From: Effrenium voratum
Lineage: Eukaryota > Sar > Dinophyceae > Suessiales > Symbiodiniaceae
Assembly (NCBI GenBank): GCA_963377175.1
Contig: CAUJNA010003317.1
Coordinates: 124,001 to 188,000, forward strand
Direction: 5' to 3'
DNA: 64,000 bases
A program made the translations under genes and the position numbers. Shown here piece after piece: positions 10,628 through 22,669 of the stretch. Position 1 is the stretch's first letter; every line of letters begins with the position of its first letter. The notes beneath the pieces were generated by a model. The model searched no databases, was not told the DNA's origin, and saw only the letters and a program-made list of their open reading frames with translations.

Positions 10628-13600
10628 CCTGTGCCAAGCGTGCGATTCTCCAGGGGCCCTCCACCTGCGCTGCAGCCCTTGGCCCTCCGATTTTGCTTTC
10701 CTCTTTGGTCGACGAACCGCGCATCCAGAGCCGGGATCCCGGACTTTCGCGGCCGGGAGCCAATTTCTGCAGCTGGGGGAGGTGACAGGAGAGGAGACAT
10801 AAATCAACCTGAAACCCACAAAAATTGGGGGATCCTTGAAAAGCAAAGGGGAGTTTCCTGGACATGTGTTGTGCTATTTTTTATGGGTTTGGATGTCTGC
10901 AGAGTACTTTTGGTACGTCCCCCCGATCTGCGAAGCGGCCTTGTAGCTGGTGTTCTTTGGTTTTTTTGCGGGCTCTTGGCACATATAAACCAGTTGGAGG
11001 GGAAAGGGATCGAAAACGAGATTTTCGATTTCGTTTTTGCCATGAACATTTTCAGGGGGGCTTTTTTTTGGCAACCGCCTTCGCCCAAGTTGGGTCTGGG
11101 ATGGTTCGGAGCAGCTTCTGGGCGAGGGTTCCTTTGTGGGGGTCCCGGCTGTTGGGATTTGGGATGTCTCCTGGGCAGTGATGCCTTGAGAGTGCCAACT
11201 TTCGGCAGGAATTGGCTCGAACTCAAAAAAATCCCGTCCAGGCCAGCATGGGCGCATCCAAGACCCAAGGGAGCTTGAGTTCTTCAAAGGGCAGGGAACA
11301 GCTGATTCCGCTTCCTCACGCTCAACTAAAAACAACCTTGCAACGCCAACTTGGAACCGCTGAATTTGAGCCCCGTTTCCATTCTGGCCAAGGTGCTTTT
11401 GCGCGAAAAATACAAATCTCCGGCACCGCCGAAGTGGTGCTTTGGATTGGTTTGGAATTTGAACTCTGGTCCTTGTACCACCAATCCAAAGCTCCAAGTA
11501 GAGGGAGGCTGAAAATGTGGCCTGAGGATTTATGTGTGCCAGGAACCTAATTAGAACCAATGGAAAGCAGCCACAAGGCCGCTTCGCAGAGGGGGACTTA
11601 CCAAAACGTACTCAGACTGACATATGAACCCACAAAAACAGAACATGAAAGGACTCTCCTTTAGGATCCTTTTTTGGGGTGTCATGCTCAAATCTGATCC
11701 GATGTCAAATCCAACTTGGTTCCGATTGCCTTTTGGGCAAATCGACCTTTTCAATCCTTTGGTTTTCCAACCAAGGCGATGTTATGGAAGTTCAAGAAGG
11801 GATTGCCAAGCGCTTCCTTTCCTCGGGGCGCTAGAGGATAAGCCCAAGCCAAGGATACTCTCTCAGAGCTTAAACAGTGAATAGATGGCTCCCCCTTCGC
11901 GCCTTTGAGTTGTTTTTTTCTTTCGGGGTGCGAAGCCATGACTGAAAGACCGAGTTCTCGCGAGAGAGGACAGCTGGCGTTTCCGCCAATTGACCGGGGA
12001 GTGGGGGGGGTTCAAATGGTGTAAACCCACCCTACCTTCAGGCGGAACGGTCGGTTCGGTTCTATGGCTCTTATGAAGGGTTTAGTAGATAGTCCCCCCC
12101 AACACCCCTGGATTGCCAGGCACAAGTCTTAAGTCCTTGACAGCTTGACCAAAACACTGGCCGTTCTACCCTTGGAGTTTCCGAAACAGACGGCCCCGGT
12201 AGATGAATAGGTAAACTGGAACCATCTATTTCAAGCAAACCAACCAAAAAGGTCGCTTGATTTTCACAGGCTTCCCTATATTTCCCCTTGTGAATTTAAA
12301 CCTCACCATTGAGGCCAACATGCTTTATGAGATTCACCCTATAAAAGTTGGAAAGGTAGGACCTGTTTGCCCAGTCGAGAGACCTCCCCGTTTGGCTGAT
12401 GTTACATCCTCTCTTTTTTTGGTGGGGTCCCTATTTTGCGAGACACCCATGTTTTTTCCTGTGTTGCCCTATGTGCACCAACTATTTTCCCTATTGTTCG
12501 GTCTTGCCCCCTAAAAGGACCTAAAGGGTTTGTTTAGAGCGGGTTTACGGTTGGTTTAGGTTGGCTTGGGGTCTGTATAGGGAAGGTTTCGTGTTGCCTA
12601 TTGTTCGGTCTTTCCCTCTAGAAGAACCTAAAGGGGTTTGTTTAGGGCGGGTTTACGGTTTTTGTATTACGTCCTGGGAGTACGCCCACTGGGAAATGAC
12701 CCCATTTAGGCATATTTCCGGGATACAATCATGTTATTTTGGACCATTTTGGAAGGGTGTAATCCCAGTAAATAATACAACAACCCTTAGAGTGTTGGTT
12801 TAGTACTGGCTCAGGGCGGGCTTCGGGCTGACGGTGAAATCCGCAGCCTCAGGCCATGCGCCGCAGCCTTTGCTTGGGTGCTTTGGCCACTGCCAGCGGT
12901 CCGGGAGCCCCAGATAGGAGCGTCAGGAGAGTCGATCCTGGCGCGAGTTCACTGGGAGGGGCGGGGGGGTTAAGAATATTTGTTATTTTCCCGTGTTGGT
13001 TTTACAGGGCATGTATGAGACACTCGTCCTCGCTGCGACAGCTGCGAGACGAGCCGCGAGCTCGAGTGGGGATAAAGGGAACCTATCACTACTGGATATT
13101 TGTTTCTCATGTTTTCCAGGGGTCTGAACCAAATGGCAGGTCAGGAGGGTCGATGGCGCGAACTGAGGGGGGGGTTTTGCAGTGGGGTTTTTGTGGGGGC
13201 CGCGTGTAGGAAGGGCGGCGGTTTTTGAGGGGCCTGGATTTCTGAAGTTGCGATCAACTTCAGAGGGTGAGACAGGGATGGGTCGGATGTCTCGCAAGTC
13301 AAAAGTTGGTCCATTTCCTCGTGGCCTTCGATTGAAACCATCGCCACTTTTGGAGCTTCCAGCGGAAATTTGGGGAAAGCCCTGGAAAACCAAAGCGAGG
13401 CGATTTGGCCCGTGCCTTTGGAATCTTTGTTGGTTTTCTCGCGTCGAGCCATTCGCTTGGCCCCACCTAATTTGCCGTACGTGGGAATTGCTTGAAACTT
13501 TGTTCTGGGGAGCATAGTCTCTTATAATTTGTCTGAGATAGACTTAGGATACATTTTACATTTTATCAGAACAAGTATAGATGCTATAGCTGGGGTCGCA

Positions 13601-13854
13601 CTCCAATCATGACTTTTGCAGAGTTGAGACCATTTCTGGAAGCTTGTGCGTAGAACAGGAGTGACTTCTCAGGTTGTTTTTTTGTAATCACCAGTTTCCC
13701 CATCCGTAGAATGTTTTGGATCGGGGGCAAACGCGGAAGACGGGAAGACCTCTCGGTCTGAGATTTTCGGACTTGAGACCTTTCGGGTTTGGACGTCATT
13801 TTGGTGGCAAGACAACAAGCCCATGGGAACTTGGCGGTTCCAAGGCATCTGGTT
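10628..13854. other. Stretch without an assignable gene
   Basis: Long overlapping frames on both strands (10571-11278 on +, 10874-11560 on -) have no motif. GC-rich patches at 10620-10800 and 12850-12960 may be exons or exon remnants. A reverse-orientation family D fragment seems present at about 12186-12256 (CATCTATTTCAAG, AACCAAAAAGGTCGC). A family C fragment (CTATCACTACTGGATATTTG) lies at 13084-13115. Confidence 0.35.
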
Positions 13855-13926
13855 TCTTAGGTTTTTGGGTCTTTAGCGGTAGTTTCAACTTGGCCCACTA
13901 AATAGCTGAGGATCTAATGACCTCCC
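13855..13926 (+). mobile_element. Family F element, degenerate
   Basis: TTAGGTTTTTGGG, GGCCCACTAAATAG and GGATCTAATGACCTCCCAGG match the right half of the family. A family A right end follows at 13930-13985 (AAGTGAG ... GGGCCCATCCACTCAG). Confidence 0.5.
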
Positions 13927-14275
13927 AGGGAAGTGAGTTTCTTGTGGCAACACAGATGTTGCGCTGTTGGGCCCATCCACTCAGCTGGTGGCAATCATCT
14001 TGCATCTGGAGCAGTGGGTGTTGCACGTATGGAATGTGTACGACATGTTGCATGTTCCCTCGGATACGTTCCCAGGCTTCATGCCTGAGAAGCTGGTGAC
14101 GATTCTCGTTACCGGTTCCAAGAGCTGAGGGCCCCTTCATGCGCTCGGCATTGCCCCGGGTTCCCTGAACCTGAGCGAGCGACGGCCTGCGTGTCGTGAA
14201 GGTGCCTTTGCAGGGCACGCCCCAAGACCACCCAGAATGAAGGCACTGAGTTCCTGGACTCCACGTGTGATTATT

Positions 14276-14364
14276 TATATACGCATATTAATCTATGTAT
14301 ATATATATACATATATATATATATATGTGTGTGTAGAGTATAGACATAATAGAGTATAGATACA

Positions 14365-14408
<44 letters not shown>

Positions 14409-14480
14409 GCACGCTTGTTATATGTATATATATATATATAGATTTATATGCATATATGCATACTTGTTATACATACATGC
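14276..14480. repeat. TA-rich microsatellite
   Basis: Several (TA)n tracts, the longest at about 14374-14404, are mixed with GTGTGT, GCATAT and ACATGCATAC motifs. Confidence 0.9.
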
Positions 14481-14637
14481 ATACACATCCTGGTACACGT
14501 GGTTTTGGCGTCTGACGGGTCTGAGGCAAGGTCTTCTTCTCTGAGACCTTCGGCGATGGCTGGGAGAGCCGATGGACCCTCCCGTTGGGCGTTTCTTCGT
14601 GTCCTTTGCGAACACTGGATCTAAGCTCCTTGGTTGA

Positions 14638-14755
14638 CTAGGTCCCCCAGTAGTGCCCGTTCTCACCCCTTTTTTGATGGAGGGTTCCCCTACTAAAATA
14701 GACAAAACCGAAAAAAATGGTACCCTTATTCTAACCTCTCTACTGGGGGGCCTAG
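14638..14755 (+). mobile_element. CTAG element, copy 3
   Basis: Full copy with the exact TTCTAAC branch-like site. The 3' terminal repeat reads TACTGGGGGGCCTAG. Confidence 0.9.
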
Positions 14756-15445
14756 TCCTTGTTTTTCGAAAGTTTTTAGGAGAAGCCGAAGGAAAACGGA
14801 TCACATGTTGGGGGGGGTCCCATTTTGGACACCTCTGGCTAATGGAAACCACCTCACAAGTGGTGGGACACAGGACCCCTCAAAATTCGTTCCCAATATG
14901 TTGTTATAACGCCCTCCTGAATGTACGGTTTGTCTGGGTCCTGGATCCTGCAAACTCAACAAAAATGCGCTGGATGGCTAAATAGCCATTCCTGAGGTGT
15001 GGTTTGCGGGTATCTCCCACGCCCTGTTTGCCAGTTGATTGTGTCTTTTTGTAAGGATCTGCAAAACTGTTGTGTTTTTGTCCTTTGGGTTTCGCTGAAA
15101 CCTGCAAAAAAGGGGACCACCCATTTGCACCCCTAGGATTGGGCTGAGGCCCCACAAGGATGCTCTTCTGACTTCGGTTGGATTTTTGGACTTTAACTTG
15201 TTGGTTGACATCAAGGGTTTTCCGAATTAGACCCCACAGTAAGTGAAACTGCTTGTTGGAAGACGCAAGCCCACAAAAAACATGGCTCTGAATCAAGAGC
15301 CGCCTCGCAAGTGCAAGGCGCTTGCAGCATGACTTTGCGGGACTGCACTGCCCCAATATTACGCTCACTTCTCCAAAGCGAATCGACCTGAAGTGTTTTT
15401 GTTTCCTTTTCCCATGCTTGTCAGTTTTTAGTCATACTGCGCACG
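14756..15445. other. Stretch without an assignable gene
   Basis: No motif or clear element apart from short palindromic fragments. ORFs on both strands overlap and look like chance. Confidence 0.35.
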
Positions 15446-15557
15446 GTTCCGAAATCCGTTCGCACCTCTTGAAACCATGGTTGAAGCCATTGTTTGTTGG
15501 TATTTACAGGGGAATCAAATCATTCCAGGGGTTTCTGAACGGCGGTCCATCCACAGT
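15446..15557 (+). mobile_element. Family B palindromic element (forward)
   Basis: Contains TTGAAACCATGGTTGAAGCC, TTGGTATTTACAGGGGAATC and ends in CCATCCACAGTA. Fuller copies begin with the inverse, TACTGTGGATGG. A fragment follows at 15612-15672. Confidence 0.75.
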
Positions 15558-16135
15558 ATGATGCAGTTGTTCCACACATAATTGAGGGGTACATGGGCTA
15601 CATGTTGAGTCCTGTACCGCCATGGGTTTCTGAACGGTGCTGCGAAATGGATGGATTGCGCAACCATCCATCCACCGGCCCAACAGGCGATCGCCTTTTA
15701 GTCACAGGTCCCGGAGCAACAGAGGGCACGAATCGCTCCAGGACCCCCAGCGAGTGGAAGAAGAGCGATGGCACGCAGGCGCGTTGGCATTTTTGCGTGA
15801 ATGGGGCTTGTCTCAAAGGGACCCCCAAAAATGGTTGTCAACCCCAAAGGTCACCCTGAAAACAAAAACACCTTCAACGGCCATGGGTGCCATGGGGCCC
15901 TTTTTTGGGACCCAGGTATCTTCTTTTTGCTGAGTCACTTTTTTCAGTTCAGGTGTGTCTAGACGTTTGATCTTTCACCCAAGCATGGATTTGAATTTCC
16001 ATTGGGGACCCTTGGGGACCATTGTTGTTCGGATTGTCCAACCATCAAAGTTCATAGACCATGTTGGATTCCCTTTTGGTTTTGGTGGAAAGCAACCATG
16101 AAACTTCATAGCCCATCAAGAGGGTTCCCTCTTGG

Positions 16136-16180
16136 GGTTCTCCTCTTGGGGTTCCCCTCTGGGGGTTCCCCTCTTGGTTT
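16136..16180 (+). repeat. Short tandem repeat, unit close to TCTTGGGGTTCCCC
   Basis: Three to four imperfect head-to-tail units of about 14-16 bp lie just upstream of the possible exon at 16233. Confidence 0.7.
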
Positions 16181-16232
16181 GGCGAAAAACCGCCCACGTC
16201 TTTGGAAAAACGCGGCCTCTCCCACGGACCAG

Positions 16233-16313
16233 CTCGTCGCTCGCTGCCCCGAGGGCACGTGGAAGCTCTCGGCCGGCAAGTGGTTCAGCGTCTCGGATGT
16301 TGAAGCTGGGGAG
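16233..16313 (+). CDS. Possible exon of unknown gene
   Basis: Follows GGACCAG and precedes a possible donor GTCCGAGT. It has 27 codons and is clearly GC-richer than its surroundings, with a protein-like reading (GTWKLSAGKWFSVSDVEAGE). It could be an upstream exon of SET unit A, but no homology ties it there. Confidence 0.3.
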
Positions 16314-16403
16314 GTCCGAGTGATTTGATTTTTAGGGCGTGAGTAATCGAAGTTGTTGGGACAAACCGAAAAAGGATCCATTGGTTTAGATTGGGTTTAG
16401 ATC

Positions 16404-16500
16404 CACTCACTTCCTGAGTTCTGGACTTTGCAACTTTTGGGCTGACTTTCTTCCTGAGTTTCTGGACTTTCTTGTTTTGGGTGGGCCAGTCGCTGTGGTC
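16404..16500 (+). mobile_element. Family A element, 5' part duplicated
   Basis: CACTCACTTCCTGAGTTCTGG at 16404 is followed by a second TTCCTGAGTTTCTGGACTTT at about 16451. This is the left half of the family, partly repeated. Confidence 0.5.
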
Positions 16501-16600
16501 ACGCCCTGGGCAGCCTGGGCTGGACCAGAGTAACCCGCACAAGAGTTGCTGGACGTTCGTCACTTTTTGGGTCTGGACCAGTTTAGGGGCCAACCACAAT

Positions 16601-16660
16601 TTTTGGGAGCTTTTTGCGTGCCATCCTTTTTTTTGGGAGCTTTTTGCGTGCCATCCTTTT
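16601..16660 (+). repeat. Exact 30-bp tandem duplication
   Basis: A 30-bp unit starting TTTTGGGAGCTTTTTGCGTG and ending CCATCCTTTT occurs twice with no difference, at 16601-16630 and 16631-16660. It must be recent or conversion-maintained. It lies 18 bp upstream of CTAG copy 4. Confidence 0.95.
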
Positions 16661-16678
16661 GGACAACTGTAAGGACGT

Positions 16679-16800
16679 CTAGGTCGCCCAGTAGTGCCCG
16701 TTCTCGCCCCTTTTTCTGGGGGAGGGTTCCCCTACTAAAATAGACTACAGACAAAAAGGGCACCCTTATTCCAACCTCTCTACTCTACTGGAGGACCTAG
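16679..16800 (+). mobile_element. CTAG element, copy 4
   Basis: Full copy. The 3' arm has CTCTACT duplicated (CTCTCTACTCTACTGG). Confidence 0.9.
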
Positions 16801-17479
16801 ACATGGTGGTCTGGGTTTCGAGAACTTTTGTTTCGAGAGGGGCCTTTCAAGACAAAAGAGCGGCACCCGTTGTATCCCCATGGCCGTGGACAAATGCCCT
16901 GTTTTTTTTTTTGGGGGGGGGTGGAGTGCGACGTACGTCCAAGGTTTCTCTCATGGTGATCCAATCTTTTGCTTGGGCCGCTCAACAGTCGCGGAACCTG
17001 CAAGGGAACCGCCTTCCAGGAACCAAGCCCTGTGGTTCGATTTGCTTTTGGAGCCTATCTTCCCAGCCTGTTTGGGGCGGTTTTCGGGGACAAAAAGGCT
17101 GGGGCTGGGACTGTTGCATGCCGGTGTGGATTTCTCCTCACGCTTCGGCATGGCTGCCATCAAGTTTGGTATTGGCGAGAGGGCTTCAGGCAGGGCTTCA
17201 TAGTCCAAAGGTTGAGGCCAAGGGTTGGCTGGACTCCTTGTGCCATTGCTTTGGTGCATTTTGCCAAGGGATGTTAGGACTTTAACTTTTTGCCAACTAA
17301 TGGGTTTTTCGTATTAAACCACCAAGAGTTAAACTTTTTGCAGGGGAGCAGAAAGCAACCGAGATTGGTTGGGTAGGTTCCTTGTGCGCATTTGGGCCTG
17401 CCACATGCACTCTGGCAGTAGCGGTAGCAAAAAGTTTGCATGACTGTCGGTTCCAAAGGTGCCTCGACACCATACCATT

Positions 17480-17610
17480 CTAGGTCCCCCAGCTAGGTGC
17501 CATCTTTTACCGTTTCTTTTTTTGGGGAGGGTTCCCCTACTAAAAGAGACAAAACCGAAAAAAAGAAACGGTACCAACTTATTCTAAGCTCTCAAATCTG
17601 GAGGGCCTAG
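17480..17610 (+). mobile_element. CTAG element, copy 5 (subfamily 2)
   Basis: Second subfamily. The 5' end reads CTAGGTCCCCCAGCTAGGTG and the 3' end CTCAAATCTGGAGGGCCTAG, with ACGGTACCAACTTATTCTAA inside. Length is 131 bp. Same orientation as all others. Confidence 0.9.
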
Positions 17611-17671
17611 CATTTCATGCTGGCCGGGGATCGAAGTCGATATTTTTTGTTGGATCCCGGGGACGTGTGGT

Positions 17672-17786
17672 CTAGGTCGCCCAGTAGTGCCCGTTCTCAC
17701 CCATTTTTTGGGGGGAGGTTCCCCCACTAAAATCGACTACAGAAAAAAGGGTACCCCTATTCTAACCTCTCTACTGGAGGACCTAG
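17672..17786 (+). mobile_element. CTAG element, copy 6
   Basis: Full copy only 61 bp downstream of copy 5, so the two are near-tandem but belong to different subfamilies. Confidence 0.9.
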
Positions 17787-18476
17787 GTGGTAGTTTGCTC
17801 AGGCAAGCTACTTAGAACTGGGTTGGTAAGACTGGTTACAACCCACTTAGGGAACACCAGCAGCGGGGAGAACTGGTTAGAACCAGGGTTGCTATTCACT
17901 TACCAGGCTGCTTGCCTCCTGAAGTTTACCCATGCCGGGTTGTTCAAAGTCAATCCATTGCATGGTTGAAGTGGCCAACCCTTGATTCGAACCTACTTGG
18001 GAGACTTACAGCTGGGCTATGTTCCACTTCCTAAGTAGCTTGGCCTTTTGGAAGCTTGATGCCTCAACTTGCCAAGCTCAGGCAATGAGGCAGAAGATCA
18101 GGGCATCCAGACTGCCGAGGACAGGTGCATCTTGTTTGGCCTTCAACGCTTCAAATCCGGATGCCACTTGATGCCTCGAAACGGTGTGTCGAAGCTTGGT
18201 GGGGCCCATCCCTTTGTTTTTTAGAGGGTAGCGGGATTTATGAGTCATATCCACTAGTGTAGCTTGTGGCAAAGGATCGACGAACCTGTAAGGAAAGAGG
18301 GAGGGGTTCATATGTTGCCTCTTTGATGAGAATGTCATGTCAATCTGAAGGGGTTCATCAAGGTCGAATCGACCCGGCAGACAAGTTGAAGATGCAGTTC
18401 ACACAGGGAGGTGACGCTGTCCTCGTTGGAAAAACATGTTTTGGGGTTGTGCGGGTTTTCATTGAACCATTCGCTT
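17787..18476. other. Stretch without an assignable gene
   Basis: No motif seen. An inverted pair (AACTGGTTAGAACC, AACTGGGTTGG) suggests another short palindromic family. Confidence 0.3.
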
Positions 18477-18585
18477 TCTTGGTGGCTCCCAGCCATCCCC
18501 TTAGCCTTTTAGCTTTTTAGGGTTTAGTGGGGGTTTCCATTTAACCCACTAAACCCTTATTCTAGCCTCTCTACTGGAGGACCTC
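18477..18585 (+). mobile_element. Chimera: family F left part joined to CTAG element tail
   Basis: Family F (TGGTGGCTCCCAGCC to AACCCACTAAA) runs directly at 18553/18554 into the 3' end of a CTAG element (CCCTTATTCTAGCC ... CTACTGGAGGACCT). Both share the word CTAAA/CTAA near the junction, so template switching or recombination between the elements is likely. Confidence 0.75.
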
Positions 18586-20267
18586 GGTTTGCTGATTTGA
18601 TTGCGGAGGTTTTCAGGCAGATTGCGAGGTCGTTGTGCATCGGAAGCGTTGCCTTCAATCATCGGCTAAAGCGAACAGCGTGGCGGAACCAGACTTAGTT
18701 CATGGAATTCCTCATCTGTCTATGGTGAATTTGTGATGAGCAACCACAAATCCAGGGGGCGAACCCATTGGTGTTGTTCATGAGAAACAAGTAATGTTGA
18801 CCGCGCCTCAAGTGAGGGTTTGCTGAGAGCTTCCAACAGTCTACCCTTCCTTTCATCTAGCATGGTTTCCACTATACAACCACTATTGCCACTGTATAAA
18901 GGGTAGATGCTCATTGTTTGGCAGGAGATAGTGGTTTGAGGGTAGTGGAAACCATCTTAGATTTCAGCAAACATGCATTCTTGAGTTGGCTCGAGACGCA
19001 TGGGCAAAGTGCTCGTTCAGACCTCCACTATGGGCAACCGAGCAGACAAACAAGTTGCAGAGTTCAAGCACTTGCCATCAAAAATCCCACAGTTGAAGAT
19101 TATTTTGTGGGATTCCGCTGACCGAACCGTTTAGCTTTCAAGGCCCCAGCAGTTGACAACTCAGATTTTGGAAAAACGGGCTTCCGTTGTTTCGCCTCTG
19201 GCTTAGACCCCGTTGGTTGCTTAGACTCGGTGGAGTTGGATTTTGCCAGTTGTGACCTGTCACGCCATGCGATCCGCGCGCTTGCCACACGCGCACTTGA
19301 CGGGTCGCTGGCTGCCCCTACGCCGCGGATATTTGGTGGATTGTTCGAAGGCGCGGCGATGGGTCGAAATCAAGCCACAAGGATATGGACCGCAGGTTAT
19401 TTATCGTCCTTGTTTCCGTTTTCCAGGGCAACCCATCTTGGGGTTACCCTATTTTTGACCAGCAGCCATTTCGAAACGCATGGCCTCTTTGGCTAAGGTT
19501 TCCCTCAATTGGTTTGGATTGGATTGAAATTGGGGATTTGAACCCTGGTTCTAGCGAGATTGCATGGGAAACCACGGAAGACCTCTAAAAATCACCGGGT
19601 TCACACCGCGAATTGGAAGGAAGCTGAGCGAACCCGTATGGGAATGAGGAGGGAAGGAACCCGCTTGGTCGGATGTCAACAGCCAGCCATTTTGGGTGGT
19701 CTCATTTGAGACAAACCCGTAGGGGTGTGTCTTTTTTTAGACCCACGAAAATGGCCTGGGGTGTTCCAAAATGATATCTTCAGATTCTGGTTCATATTTC
19801 GTCTACCCCAAAACAGAACTCAGTTGCCCCAGATGGGACCACTAACAAAAGGTGATCACCTTTTGCCGCTTGAACTGGGTACTGGGTATCAGTTGAGGAA
19901 AATGAGAAATCAAAAGGTGAGCGGTCAATAAATGAGTTTGAAAGGACACTAGCGGCAATTGTTTCACCACTGTGGACGGTTGCCTTTTCTGTTTTGCTCC
20001 CTGCCCTTATTTCCATGGTTACCCCTAGTTGCAACCAGAACATTTGTTGGTATATATGTCGAATGCTAGGGTTTCATACCTCATCTTTCTGAGCAGGGAG
20101 ACAGCTCCACTTACTTATTTTATTAATCTGAGAAACATGTACCCATCCAGGGGGGCGGTTTTGTTTTTGCCCGGCCCAGCCCCTCCCTTTCCGTCGGCCC
20201 CTCCCTCCGTAGACCGCCCAGACCGCGCCCGCCCAGCGCGCTTGCGGCTCAGGTCTTGGTGTCTCAG
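18586..20267. other. Stretch without an assignable gene
   Basis: Region upstream of SET unit A. The 19230-19370 part is GC-rich and open on + (ELDFASCDLSRHAIRALATR), but I could not place it. The 20160-20260 part is C-rich and leads into the SET exon. Confidence 0.35.
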
Positions 20268-20344
20268 GATGCGAGCGGCCGCACGGGCGCCTTCGCCGCC
20301 AAGAGCTTCGCGCCGGGGGAGCTGGTGGAGAAGGGCGTGGTGAG
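20268..20344 (+). CDS. SET unit A exon 1 (of those seen)
   Basis: Acceptor TCTCAG|GATGCG. Encodes GRTGAFAAKSFAPGEL and VEKGVVR, the first strand of the SET fold (G.G.FA ... GE.V). It ends after two bases of an Arg codon at AG|GCGCGC, a GC donor. It is strongly GC-rich. In unit B the same protein stretch is split by an extra intron. Confidence 0.8.
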
Positions 20345-20401
20345 GCGCGCGGCGCGCGGCGCGCGGACCTCGGGAGCGGAGGGATACCAAGACGAGTTGG
20401 C

Positions 20402-20531
20402 CGGACCCCAGCGAGGTGTTTGGGCCGTTTTGGGCCGTTCCGGTCTTTTTTGGGTGGGAGGAAAAACCCTACGAAAATCGACAGGAAGAAGTTGGTACTA
20501 ACTATTCTAAGCTCTCTACTGGAGGACCTAG
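20402..20531 (+). mobile_element. CTAG element, copy 8 (degenerate 5' end)
   Basis: The 5' end (GGACCCCAGCGAGGTG) is a mutated subfamily 2 start; the 3' end (AAGCTCTCTACTGGAGGACC then TAG) is intact. It lies 57 bp downstream of the 5' splice site of SET exon A1. Confidence 0.75.
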
Positions 20532-20940
20532 AAGAGCAAAGCGGCTTCCATTTGCTGAAGTGAACGTTCCTTATTTTCCCTGCCTGCATGTGTTCCAGTG
20601 GACTTAGGCAAATGGGATTTTGGTACTTTTGTTTGTTGGTTTCCCTTATACCACCCCAACAGGGAATACCAGATATCTCAAAGGATTTCTTTCCATTTTG
20701 TTACCAAGAGGACAAAATCCCATTTGGGAATGTCCCTCTTAGGAATCTCCCCCAATAAAAACAAAAACAGACTGGCTTCGATTTTCCTTTGGTTTCCCTT
20801 TAGAAACCACCCAAAACGAGGTAGCCTCATGATCAAAGGAGACGCGCCGTTGTTGCGCAGTTTTCCTCAACAAGAAGCAGGGGTTCAGAAACTTGGATGT
20901 CCAACCAACTTAGTTAGTAGGCTATAGCCTTGGTTTTGCT

Positions 20941-21062
20941 GTGTATGGACGAGATGCGTTCGCACCACTTTGAAACCATGGGCAACCATTGTTTGCTGGT
21001 ATTTGCAGGGCAATCATCATTCCAGGCTTTGGTAGGTGGGAAGGATTTCGTCCATCCACGGT
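20941..21062 (+). mobile_element. Family B element (forward)
   Basis: TGTGTATGGACGAGATGCG, TTGTTTGCTGGTATTTGCAG and CATTCCAGG lead to the end GTCCATCCACGGTA. Within intron A1. Confidence 0.7.
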
Positions 21063-22423
21063 AGCTTGGGTACTGTCCACTTGGTAACAATGTTCCACTC
21101 GGATGAATACACCCTCCCCCCCTCCCCCTCAAGAAGGTTAAACCTGAGATTGATGCATTGCAACCACTTGCCCAAAGCGGATCGACCTGAAATGACCTTG
21201 TGGCTTTCTTGGTCCGGATTTAGTTAAGGTTCCAAAAGATTAATCTTTTGCTTCTAGGTCAAGTGAGCCAATGATCACTTCCTGAGTTGGGCTACCGACC
21301 ATAGTGGCGAAGAGAAAGAGTTTGGGCGCTTGGGCGAATCAATCCACTGGATCGGCGAGAAATAGAAGCTGTTGGGATGCGGAGCGTGTGGCACCCAAGA
21401 TTCATACTCCGGTTGATAGGGGTCGCTCCTTGAGTTGCTGACCTTTAAGAGGAGGAAGTCGGCCTTAGAAGAGGAGACGAGGCGTGTCTTATTTGTCGTG
21501 GCTACGTTCTTGGGACTTGGTTTCGGAGTGAGAGGGAAACCAAAAAGAAGCCACTTAACTGGCTATGTATGAGTTTCAAAGGGCAACCTCTGAAGTGGTT
21601 GGTGAACATGATGCCCACTGCAGGGTCACCCAACTTGGTGCGATCAATAGCAACAATGATGATGAATTTACCCTCAAGGAAACCATACCTTGGACTTGAT
21701 TCTGATACAGCTGTTGGTTTTGTTGGAATATATTTCTTGATGTTGGGTCGTTTTGGATGGCTGCGGTTTGTTGGGTTGCGTGGGTTGCTTGTTAGATTTG
21801 CGGTGTCTTTGGTGTCGGCCTTGTTGCTTGGTGGCTTGCGCCCTTTTTTTCCTCTTTGGTGCTGGGAAGCAACGGGAGCGCCTTTGAGAAAGTTGCCTTT
21901 CCCCATTTTGCATATATGCCGCATATGCCTCACGTGAAGCATTTGCTGAGATTTCTTTAAACGATTGTGCGTAACAATCAGTTCCCCATGCACAAGTTAG
22001 CATGGAACCCACAAGCGGGGTTCTCCAAGAGTGAGCTTCCTTTGCAAGGGGTGGTTTTTGGGTTCCATGTCAATCTGTTGCGAAGTAGCACATCCCTCAG
22101 CTGCGGGGAAAAACTTGCGTCCTCAGCTAACAGTACTTATCGGGTGGGTATGCAAACTGACTGCGGTATGGTGAATTTGGGAAGGGCAGCGGGGGAGCTC
22201 ATGAGGTGTCCTGAAAGATGGCCAAACTTGCCGATCTGGGTGCTAAATCGGCCATGATTTTTAACTCAGTTGTGCAGTGGCACCCTTTTTCCCTCTGTTT
22301 TTGGTGGCTGCCCCACTAAAAAATGTCTTTCCCAAAAAGGGTTCCTTTTTTTCCAGGGTCACTGAACAACTGAGTTAATGCCCCAAAAGGAAACCAAAGA
22401 GGATGAGTCTGGAAGCTTCGGTG

Positions 22424-22545
22424 GCTTGGAGCAGTAGTTGGAGGGTAAGGGACAATCCTACTGGAGAATTTGGTGCGACCGCCTTCGTAGTTCTTAGATT
22501 GGTTTGGGTAGTCCATTTTTATTTCTGGGTTTTGAGTGTGACTCA
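22424..22545 (+). mobile_element. Family H element
   Basis: GGAGGGTAAGGGACAATCC, GATTGGTTTGGGTAG and GGGTTTTGAGTGTGACTCAC follow in the order of the fuller copy at 40113. Sense orientation. Confidence 0.5.
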
Positions 22546-22635
22546 CTTGGGCGTAATTTTGTTTCCAGACCTCCTGTTTAACCCCCGGAATTGGCTTTGC
22601 CGGACAGACGACCGCACGCGCTGAAACCTTTGCAG

Positions 22636-22669
22636 GCGCCTGCCGATGGATGGGAGCAACTGCCCATAC
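22636..22669 (+). CDS. SET unit A exon 2 (34-bp microexon)
   Basis: Acceptor TTTGCAG|GCGCCT; the first G completes the Arg codon left by exon 1. Encodes RLPMDGSNCPY, matching RLPVDG then PYVF in unit B. Ends at TAC|GTGCCA, one of the few GT donors. Both phases and the match to unit B support it despite its size. Confidence 0.7.

Noticed and set aside
10571..11560. Overlapping ORFs of 235 aa (+) and 228 aa (-)
   Set aside because: No motif, frames overlap on both strands, and the + frame crosses a family D element.
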